From Baffinella frigidus (taxonomy: Eukaryota; Cryptophyceae; Cryptomonadales; Baffinellaceae), in the NCBI GenBank assembly GCA_026770585.1, contig MU646378.1:927532-941943 (forward strand): a stretch of 14,412 nt of DNA, written 5' to 3'. A program made the position numbers and the translations under genes. The notes beneath the pieces are model-generated. The model was not told where the DNA came from. It was given only the letters and a program-made list of their open reading frames with translations, and searched no databases. Positions 1-8,600 of this stretch are shown here, one piece after another; the first letter of the stretch is position 1, and the number at the start of each line of letters is the position of its first letter.

Positions 1-150
1 TGTGGGGTTTGGGGTGTGGGGTTAGGGGTTTGGGTGTTAGGATTTGGGGTGCGGGGTTCGGGGTTTAGGGGTTTGGGCGTGGGTTTTGGTGTTCAGGGTT
101 CAGGGTTTCGGGTTCGGGGTTCGGGTTTGGGGTTTGGGGTTTGAAATCAC
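1..150. repeat. G-rich degenerate telomere-like repeat
   Basis: The plus strand is a run of degenerate 6- to 8-bp units such as GGGGTTT, GGGTTCG and GGTTTAG. It resembles decayed TTTAGGG-type repeat and is cut by the window edge. Its G-rich strand is the plus strand, opposite to the C-rich heptamer arrays inside the gene downstream. The short ORF across it is low-complexity translation. Confidence 0.8.
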
Positions 151-499
151 GAGGCTCCGGGCGCGGCGGCGCGTCCCCATGTCCCCAGGAGGCCGAATTG
201 ATATCGCGTGTGTCCACGCGTACCTGCCACACCCGTCCGCACATCGATCAGGCACGTGACAGCGCCAGGCCAAGGGGATGCTGACTGCTGACTGGCGACG
301 CCAGGCGTTGCTTACAGAATGCTGACGCAGACCGCGACGATACCATGCACCTCAAATCGGCGTTCTATTATTCCCGGAACAACGCGGACGGAATCTGTCC
401 GCGGGTTGGTACTGATTAGCCCCGAACCGAGTTAATCCACTGTCGATGTCACGCGTGTGAAGTACCTGCTCGCGTCCCACGGTGTGAACCGGGGAAGGC
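151..499. other. Unassigned intergenic stretch
   Basis: Mixed-composition sequence with no convincing exon, RNA gene or repeat. I see nothing in it that I can support. Confidence 0.5.
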
Positions 500-653
500 A
501 CCACCAGCCCTCACAATTGGACCAAATCGGCGATTCTAGATTGTAGATTTACGCTTGATTTACCCATGCAGAGACCCCGGATCTGGGGTTTCTGCAAGGG
601 TAAAACTCAAGTCTAAAATCGATGATTTGGTCCAACCGGGAGGGTTGGTGGTA
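500..653. repeat. Fold-back element (imperfect hairpin, about 70-bp arms)
   Basis: The left arm reads from CACCACCAGCCCTCAC through TTGGACCAAATC to GCAGAGACCCC. The right arm is its imperfect reverse complement, from GGGGTTTCTGC through GATTTGGTCCAA to GGGTTGGTGGT. The core at 568-597 is nearly a perfect palindrome. The arms have diverged by point changes, which suggests an old fold-back or MITE-like insertion. It lies just 5' of another MITE. Confidence 0.7.
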
Positions 654-704
654 GGTGTCGCGTCCATTGAGGACCGTCGCGATATGGCACGCGGGGTTCT
701 CATA

Positions 705-836
705 GCGCTGTCTCAGCCTATTTGGGCTCACCGATTTGGTGAGCCCGGGCTCTTTTCCGCTCTAAAGTTGACGGATGTGTACCGCAGACCCAGCATGTCA
801 ACTTGAGAATAGTCGGTCAAGTAGTGAGGCAGAGCT
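705..836 (+). mobile_element. MITE family T1, copy a
   Basis: A 132-bp element with imperfect terminal inverted repeats, AGCGCTGTCTCA and TGAGGCAGAGCT. The interior contains TTTGGTGAGCCCGGGC, then AAGTTGACGGATGTGTACCG, then CATGTCAACTTGAGAA. The same order and length recur at 4423-4557 (same strand) and 3902-4035 (opposite strand). No transposase is visible, so it is non-autonomous. Confidence 0.75.
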
Positions 837-904
837 AGGATGTGGGGCGTGGTGGAGGAAAAAGGGCGGCAGTTGCAGGGCAGAGCGAGGAGAGGAGGCA
901 GGAG

Positions 905-957
905 GGTGAGAGAGAGAGAGAGCGAAATAGAGAGGGAGAGCGAGGGAGGAGGGGAGG

Positions 958-1009
<52 letters not shown>

Positions 1010-1079
1010 GCGAGAGAGAGAGCGAGCGAGAGAGAGAGAGAGCGAGAGAGAGAGAGCGAGAGAGAGAGAGATGGATAGA
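905..1079 (+). repeat. (GA)n / GAGC compound microsatellite
   Basis: A nearly pure purine tract of GA dinucleotides interrupted by regularly spaced GAGC. It can be read as long Arg-Glu or Leu-Ser ORFs, which is what such a repeat gives in any frame. It lies between a MITE and the possible 3' part of the minus-strand gene. Confidence 0.95.
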
Positions 1080-1097
1080 GAGTAGCAGGGTCCTCAC

Positions 1098-1516
1098 CAG
1101 CGCTGGGAACGGCTGCTCCTGGCGAATCGACTGCCAGGAGTGGAAACAGATTCAACACCCGAGAATTCAGGCTGCGGTGCTGCTCACTCTCGCATCGGCC
1201 GACAGAGCATGCGCGTGCAGGAAATCGCACCGCAGAGAAAACGGAGACGAAGTCGCATAGCAGAGAGCAGAGAGAGACAAAATCGAATAGCCGCGAGAAG
1301 GGAAAAACGTTACCGGAGGCTTCATCGCGAGAACCACCGGGGTGGTGGACAGCGACGGGGACGGTTCGGGGCTCGCAATGTGCGTCTGCGGCGGCTTTGC
1401 GCTCTCCAGGATCTCACGGCGGGGCTCCTGCGCGCCGCGCGAGACTCCTCCTAGCGCGAGCGGGGGGACGTGCACGCTCTTGCGCGGGGGCTGCGGCGGC
1501 GCCCCAGGAGGTGGCC
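1098..1516 (-). CDS. Possible proline-rich protein, two-exon fragment
   Basis: On the minus strand, 1516-1314 is open for 67 codons plus 2 nt. It lies between an acceptor (TTACCTCAG) and a donor (CCG|GTAACG), and about four fifths of its third positions are G or C. After an intron at 1313-1131, a second candidate exon at 1130-1098 (acceptor TGGCAG, donor CTG|GTGAGG) adds 11 codons, SIRQEQPFPAL, in matching phase 0. The product is rich in Pro and Ser (PPPGAPPQPPRKSVHVPPLA) and looks disordered. I recognise no family. The same frame stays open upstream to 2012, so the 5' boundary is uncertain. The gene would be divergent from AUG6. Against it, compositional bias makes chance ORFs likely here. 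Confidence 0.3.
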
Positions 1517-2528
1517 CTGAGGTAAGACCGACAGGTGTAGAAGAGGGTGGCCCAGAGATGAGAGTGAAGGGCGGGACGGAATGGAGGAGCGTGTTCACTC
1601 CGTGCGGAACCTCGGGCTGAGGAGCCGCCGGGCGAGGATTGGGGGTTGGAAGTTGGTCGAACGAGGGGAGACTGGTCGCGTGAGTGTACACGCCCGGCGG
1701 GGTGGCGGCGGGGAGCGTTGGGTCCATCCCGAGCCCCCCTCGCAAGCGAATGGCAAGACGACCGAACCTGCAGAGGGGGGTCGGTGTCGTCAGCGAGTTC
1801 GGCTGGCGTGGTCTGAGACAGGTCGTGAGGACGACAGGCAGGGTCTCTCTCTCTCTCTCTGTGATAGAGCAAGGTGCTTTCTTGAGATCAGCCTCTGTGA
1901 GGATCGAGGTGCTTTCTCCGCAGATTGGTCGCAGGGGCAGATTCGCTGCCCGTTCTGAGATGGGGCCGGATGGGCTGGAGCTGGGGTGGTGATGGTTTCT
2001 TCCCTTCAGCATCGCTATAGATGTACATGCTCGCTCTAGCTCACTCTCACTCGGGCACGACTAAATTTAACAGTGCAAGATTATCTCTCACTACGCTCCA
2101 GCATCGCTATAGCGATGCTATAAATGCTCGCGATAGCTCACTGCGCCCCCAAACCGCTTCATATGTGCAGCACGTTCTCTAGGTTCTCTCGGCTCGAGCA
2201 GCTCTCACCACTAAATCCTGTGTCCCTCCATACGAGAGTTAGATTCTCAATACTGGTTACTTGGCTCCCCTGTCCTTCACTCCAAGATCATGTGAGGCCC
2301 GTCGGGGCGTGCGGATGGCAGAACTACCCTGTCGGCTGTAGGCGACCTGGTCGCTGGGGCTCTATTGCCGTCTCTTCCCGTCTGCGTCTTTTGAATCCCC
2401 AGATCCCACTGCTTTGCGCCTTGAAAAATCTTGCCCTCCCAAAAGTTGCCAGTTCGCAGGCCGAGTTGACTTTGATTCCGCCCCAGGGCAGGCGGGCCTT
2501 TTCCGCGGCAAACCCCCTTCCTTCCTCG
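1517..2528. promoter_or_regulatory. Presumed divergent 5' region
   Basis: This stretch lies between the possible minus-strand gene and the AUG6 start codon. The part nearest 1517 is GC-rich and open in several frames; 2013-2528 is less biased. It holds a direct repeat, a 20-bp palindrome and a TATAAA at 2119-2124. No promoter can be proven from sequence. Transcription start sites of both genes are inferred to lie here. Confidence 0.3.
2007..2140. repeat. Direct repeat pair with embedded 20-bp palindrome
   Basis: CAGCATCGCTATAG starts at 2007 and again at 2099. Both copies continue through ATGCTCGC to TAGCTCA (ends near 2043 and 2140). In the second copy, 2100-2119 is a perfect 20-bp palindrome centred on GCTATAGC. 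It sits about 400 bp upstream of the AUG6 ATG. Confidence 0.7.
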
Positions 2529-2666
2529 ATGGAGGAGGCGGCGCAGGTGGCGTTTAACAACCTCCTCCTGCTCGGGCTTGACGTTGAGGATGTCGAGGCG
2601 CGCTACGGCTGCTCCCTGGACCCTTCCACCTTCACAGCATCATCCTGCCCGCAGAAGCCTGTGGAG
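2529..2666 (+). CDS. AUG6: AUG6 exon 1 (start codon)
   Basis: 46 codons from ATG, phase 0 out, donor GAG|GTGCAC. It encodes MEEAAQVAFNNLLLLGLDVE, then a segment ending CPQKPVE. The LLLLGLD helix matches the opening of HAUS6/AUG6. The frame is open upstream to 2124, but this ATG sits where the family starts. Joining PVE to VVLHFL in exon 2 recreates the family pattern of a Lys-containing turn followed by a hydrophobic helix. The frame stays open past the donor, but that extension does not resemble the family. Confidence 0.7.
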
Positions 2667-5600
2667 GTGCACCCTTCTGGACCCATCCCGCCACCCCATC
2701 TTGCCGGCACATTTCCATCGAGTACGGCACTCGCTCCCAGCTGCGCCCGCTCTATGAGCTCGGATCCCTTGTCCCGGAAGCAGTTCAAGGAGAAGCAGCG
2801 ATGCGCCTCTCATACGGGATCCAGAGGGCCCCCGTTACGATCCTCAACCAAAAGCTGGTCTGCAGCGATACCGCCCCTCCTCCTGGCGTTCTGCTGATGG
2901 CATCCTCTCGTGGCAGGTGGTTCTGCACTTCCTCATGGTCCGTGCCTATCCCAGCGAAATGGCCCAGGTGAACACCAACCCTGCCACCCCCTCTCATGCG
3001 TCTAGGCGGCAGATTCATCCACCGATGGCCCCACATGGCAATGCCCTACAGCATCGAACCACCCCATCCCCTCCCCTTCTCCACTCGTCGAATCCCAGAC
3101 ACTCGCAAAAAAATCATAAGCTCCTCGGCGTAAGTTGACGCCGCGTAATCGTGCTGGTTTCCGATGCTCCTCGCAGGCGTTCAAGCTGCTGTGGCCGGTG
3201 GTCGACGCGGCGCAGGGCCGCGAATTCCGCAAGGTCACCGTCACTTGAATTTCGAGAGGTGTCTTAAGTTGCCGTTGGCCCTGCTGCCTCACCCCCCAGC
3301 CAGCCCAATGGAGAGCGCGCACTTTCCCACAAACGCCCGGGCGTGTGCGTATTCTATGACCCGCAAAAGCAAACCCTGAACACCCTAAACACCCGGTGCC
3401 TCCCTCACCATCAGTGACGCATTCTCGCATTCGCACCCTCTTCCACAAGCTCTTTCTCGGTTAATCCGGGATCCTCACTAAATACAGTTAGGCCAGAACT
3501 CCGTACAAACGCTCCAACACAAACTGCATCTAAATGTGTTTCACGAGGAGCCAAGGTTAACTGGGGCAGAGGAAGGCTGAGCAGGCCAGGAGGACACGGG
3601 GCGGGGGCAGAAGAAGACTGAGCATGCCAGTGTGGTCGAACTCTGTCCCGAGTAAATCTGGGTGCGGCATTATTGGTTTTGAAGAAGGGGCTCCAGTACA
3701 AATTCAATGCATTTAGACGCCGGATACGGGGCGGGGGTGGCGTGCTGACCGCATTCGGGAGCATGTTGATTTTGAATGATTTTGGGTGATGACAATTACT
3801 ACACGGATGTTTTACTATTACTACTATCATCATTATCTCTAGTAAGTTCCAAAATCATTTGAATTGAACACGTTGACGGCACTGTCGCTGTCAACAATCA
3901 TAGCTCTGTCTCACTTGGCTTGACACACTACTCGCAAGTTAACATTCTGGATGTACGGTGCAAAACCCTCAACTTTGGCGCGGAAAAGAGCCCGGGCCCA
4001 CCAAAATGGCGAGCCCAGATAGACTGCGACAGCAGGCGAAAATTCAGTACCGTGGTGTGGGCAGGTAGGTCCGGTTATACATTTAGTATCGTATAGAAGC
4101 ACTTAGTGCGATCCCTCTCTGGACGCCTTAAGTGTATGGTCCGACGTCATCAGTTCAACAAAAGTCTCTTCGTGGGCAGGTTGTGGCGGAAAAGCTGACG
4201 GGGATGCAGAAGGCGAAAGACCTCCCTGGCACTCCTATCATCCGCGCGTCCATCATCGATGCTGGGTCTGCCTCCCACCACCAACTTAGCAACCTCCGGG
4301 GGCTTCACGGATACAGTCCATCTAAACGATTTGTACTAGAATCTTATCCATTTCTCTGGATTCCAACCGGAGACTCGCCCGGAAATCCGGGTGAAAAGGA
4401 ATTAGGTCGCTGCTAAGTGGCTAGCTCTGTCTCAGTCTATTTGGGCGAAGCATTTTGGTGAGCCCGGGCGCTTTGGAGCGGGAACGTTGACGGATGTGTA
4501 CCGCAACCCCAGCATGTCAACTAGATCATACGCGGTCAACCCGAGTGAGGCAGAGCTGGACAACCCCTGGCGGATTCCAGGATCCCCGGATAGTAACCTC
4601 TCCAGGCTGAGCTACCGTGGTGGTACAACCCCCGTGAGGCTTCTGCAAGCTCTACTTCCATGAAGCCCTGAAACCCATGAGGTCTACTGCCAGTAAGGCC
4701 GTTAAGGGATTCAAGGTGTGATTGGTTTGGATGTGCCTTGAGGGATTCAAGGTGTGATTGGTTTGGATGTGCCTTGAGGGATTCAAGGTGTGATTGGTTT
4801 CGATGTGCCTTCCAACGAGCGTAGGCGAAGAGAAGCCGGCCCATTCTCCTCCGGTTCCAAATGCGCTGCGTTGCGGGATTCCAGCTGTGATTGGTTCCTC
4901 TGTGTGGCGTCGTATGCTGCGTGAGTTGCAGACTCTGCTGGTGATGGCCTCTCTCAAGTCACTTGGGCTATATCCAGGTGCGGGGCGAAGTTCTGCTGGT
5001 ATCAAGCTCACCTGGTGAAGCTACCGTGGCGGTACAAGCCAGTCAAGACAGTCAAGACAGTCAAGCCACTCAAGCCACTCAACCCACTCAACCCACTCAA
5101 GCCACGCAAGTCACTCAAGCCAGTTAATCGTAGCAGAATAATCCCGAGCAGGTGCGGGGCTAACAACCCCTGACACCTAACCGCACACCGTAAGCAGGTG
5201 TGGGGCGAAGTTCTGCTGGACGCTGCTGCACCTCTCGCGGTTAGCCGCAGACTGTGCTGGTATTTCGCAGGCCTAGGAGAGGTTAACCTCGGGGCCGCAG
5301 GCGAAACCTTACACCTTATCCGTAGGACCCCCCCTATGTCCCTACGGGCTGCATACCGTAGGGTCTTAGGTCTTATCGCTTAGGGGTTATTACAGGCGGC
5401 AGTTCACCGCCTCACGAACTCAAGTCACGTCGGCACTATCTAGGTGCGGGGCGAAGTTCTGCTGGACGCTGCTGAACCTCTCGCGGTTCGTGCTTCGCGC
5501 GGCCATGCCGAATGGCTGCCACAGTCAAGTCAGTGAAACCAGTCAAGTCAGTCAAGCCAGTCAAGCCAGTCGAACCAGTCAGTCAAGCCAGTTAGGCGCG

Positions 5601-8600
5601 GCGGGAAGATGAGCAGGTGCGGGGCTAACATCCCCTGATATCTAACCGCAACCCGTAAGCAGGTGCGGGGCAAAGTTCTGCTGGACGCTGCTGCACCTCT
5701 CGCGGTTCGTGCTCCGCGCGGCTATGCCGAACGGCTGCCCCAACCTGTCGTTCGCCACGCCACCTACGCTGCCCCCAGGTTCTCAATCTATATATCTCTC
5801 TTTCTCTCGCGCGCGCGCTCTCTCGCTATCTCTCCCTCTCTCTCTGAATCTCTCGCCATCTCTCTCTCTCACACACACACAGTCACTCGGTATCTCTATT
5901 TTTCCCCCTCCCTCTCTCTCCCTCTCTCTCCCTCTCTCTCCATCTCTCTCCCTCTCTCTCCCTCCCGTCATCCCTCTATCTCTCGCTATCTATGAGAGGT
6001 GCTCGCCCTTCGCCCTTTGTCAGCATCACTTGAAATTAGCTTTCCGAAATTGACCTTTGGCGGCGCCACTCAGCCCAAGCATCGTGCGCGTGGCAGGCGC
6101 GGAGGGAGTGGAGGCGCTGATGCGGCACGCGTGGCAGGATTCCAGCTATGGTTGGTTTCTCAATGAGGCGTCATATGCTGCGTGTGCTGCAGACTCTGCT
6201 GGTGATGGTCTCTCAAGTCACTTGGGCGATATGCGCGGAGGGAGTAGAGGCGTGTTGGTACTCATATTGGCTGGCTGTGGTCGGTTCTCATGTTGGCTGG
6301 CAGGTGCAGCAACAGGAGCGGTGTGAGTATTTCGCATCGAAAGTTGTTCCCATATCGAAAGTTGTTGCGTATCGAAAGTTGAAGTTCCCATATCGAAAGT
6401 TGAAGCTGTTCCCATATCGAAAGTTGTTGGCCACTGGCAGTCACATTGGTTGGCACTCATATAGGGTGGCATTCTTTCATGCGCAGGCGCGGAGGGTGTG
6501 GAGGCGCTGCTGAGGCTCTCTCGCCTGCAGGAAGCTGCGGCCCAGGTCTAGAGTCCCACCAATCTCATATGGAACGTATGGGTTATTCACGAACGGTTTC
6601 GTGAATACCCCATAAGTGGATAAGAGTCCCACCTTCCGCGAACTCCCTGCGCGTTTGTGCATCCAGGATTGTCGGGAAGTCGAAGTTTGCCTGGCCCCGC
6701 GCCACTTGATCAGCGTATGTCTCCCACCCCGCGCCACCAGATCAGTCCAGACGGTGGAAGCTGCGGCCTAGTTCCAGAGTCCCGCCAATCTCATATGGAA
6801 CAGGTTCAATTTAAATCATCTTTTTCTAGCGTAGGCTTCGCAGATCGGTCCTTTTATTTTCGTGGTGGTGATTCAGAATTGCTCGGTACAAAGACATCTT
6901 ATTAACAGAGTGTAACGCACTGGGGTGTGTCGCGCGACCAGACACCCGAAACTGTTTATGTCAGGTCTGACAGCTTCGGATATTCATTCCGTAGGACCCT
7001 ACTCTAGGATGTCTTTAGGGACCTAGGGTTTTCCTGGGGTTGGGTTAATTAAATAGATGGCAGGTACACTTTGAAGTGTACCTCCTGGGGAAAATCCCGT
7101 CCTTGGAAACCCCGATTGAAGCCGATAAGTGTTCACGACCTAATTCCGGCGACAACCGTATTCCGGCATTCCGTAGGATACTACCGTGTGTACTACCGTA
7201 GGGTGGTACGGAATGCCGGAATTAGGTTGACGCCGGAATTAGGTCGTCTACCCCAAGATTCGTGTTGGCGCAGCGCTGACGGGACAACTCTCTCAACGTC
7301 ACTCGATGAACGTGAGTGCCACCAGCAACCCGTAGCAGCTTATACCGGGTACTCGCAAGGATTCGGGTATTTTATTGGCAAAACAATCTTTCCTATGACC
7401 CTACAGTAGGAAACCCTAGGGACCTCGAATTGCTGACGGGAGATACCGAAGAGATTTCTTCGGTTTAGCTGAAAATTACTACAGTACCCGATCCGGATAT
7501 AAGCTGCTACGGGTTGCTGGTGGTGAGGTGGCGCGTAGGACCACTTTTGTGAACGTGAGCGAGGTGGCAGGACCAAGCCCTGAACGTGAGTTGGTGGTGG
7601 GTGCAGGACGCGTTTCTAACGGATGTGCGCGCGTCTGCAGCCGCGCACGCACGGTGCTCCCAGCACGCCCTCGAACCCTGAGCCCAGAACCTACCGTTCC
7701 TGAGCTAGTGCCTACCTGCTATCGATACCATAGCCCCCATGGACCCTCCTCCCCGGGGGTGAACTGGTTTGGGGTTGGGAGTTACGGTTGGCGGTTGGCG
7801 GTGTTGGCATGGATCCGTCCCCGAGGAAGTTGTGGGTGACCAGGGCCTAGACGGGGTTGGCGCCTCGCGTGACCTGCAACGTGGAGGTTGAGTAGTCTTG
7901 ATTGTGTGGTGTCCATACACTCTAAACCGGAAACCTTGACCTCTGGTCCCTGAGTCCTGAACCCGGAACCCGGAACCCCAAACCCTACAACATAAACTCT
8001 GAACCCTGACGATTTTGACTGATGCTAAGGAACATCTAAACCCTACATCAAACCCCACACCCTCCAGATGGAAAGGGTTTGACGGCAAGTGCACTGGTAG
8101 AAGGGGTTTCATAGCAAAGGGGTTTGAGTTAGGAGGGGTGTGATGGCAAGTGCTCTGATTCTGGGGTACCTCTACTAAACCCTACACCCTACACCCTCCA
8201 GATGGAAGGAGTTTGACAGCAAGTGCACGGCGCGGCTAGCGGAGGTGGTGCGAAAGCGGGCAGACGTCAAAGCTGCCCTCGAGGAGGAGATGGGGGCGGC
8301 GCCTCTCGACGTGGAACATGTTAGACCCTACACCCGACACCCTACACCCTACACCTTACGCCCTACACCCTACACCCTACACCCTACACCCTACACCCTA
8401 CACTCTACAACCTGAAGCGTTAACCTTAACCAGTTGCTAGGGTTAGACATAAACCCTAGCCATTTGGCGTGGAGTCGGGCAGACGTGAAAGCTTCCCTCG
8501 GGGAGGAGATCGGGGCGGCGCCTCTCGACGTGGAACATGTTTGTGCCCCAGGCCACGCAATTTAAGCCGTCTTTTATGCCATCGTAAGGTTGAATTTTGC

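Larger units (their letters stand above)
4951..5710 (+). repeat. Tandem segmental duplication (about 466 bp) carrying exon 5 echoes
   Basis: Partial exon 5 copies start at 4978, 5198 and 5444; the intact exon starts at 5663. Spacing 4978 to 5444 is 466 bp and 5198 to 5663 is 465 bp, and the AGTCAAG arrays between them also correspond. A block with two echoes and an array was therefore duplicated in tandem. The echoes keep GCGGGGCGAAGTTCTGCTGG and lose the 3' end of the exon. Extra stubs, AGCAGGTGCGGGGCTAAC, lie at about 5148 and 5617. Confidence 0.85.

Noticed and set aside
1-150. True chromosome end
   Set aside because: Units are too degenerate and pass into unrelated sequence; similar repeats are scattered through the gene, so this looks like interstitial repeat.
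798-1230. Arg-Glu and Ser-Leu repeat ORFs on both strands
   Set aside because: Translations of a GA/CT microsatellite; any such tract is open in several frames.
2667-2897. Continuation of the 257-residue ORF beyond exon 1, and an alternative open frame around 2720-2857
   Set aside because: Frame open but without family likeness; the exon 1 donor GAG|GTGCAC joined to exon 2 restores the conserved block, so this is read as intron 1.
2917-3233. CRAL-TRIO / Sec14-like lipid-binding domain (YPSEMAQ ... FKLLWPVVD)
   Set aside because: The short match looks Sec14-like, but the expected Asp-Leu-x-Gly and Asn-Ala-Pro blocks are missing. The spliced neighbours fit HAUS6/AUG6 much better.
5663-5778. 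Frame starting GTG CGG (VRGKVLLDAAAPLAV), resembling exon 10 VQRVLLDGDAP
   Set aside because: Lower G/C at third positions and phase incompatible with exons 4 and 6. The likeness to exon 10 is therefore probably coincidence.
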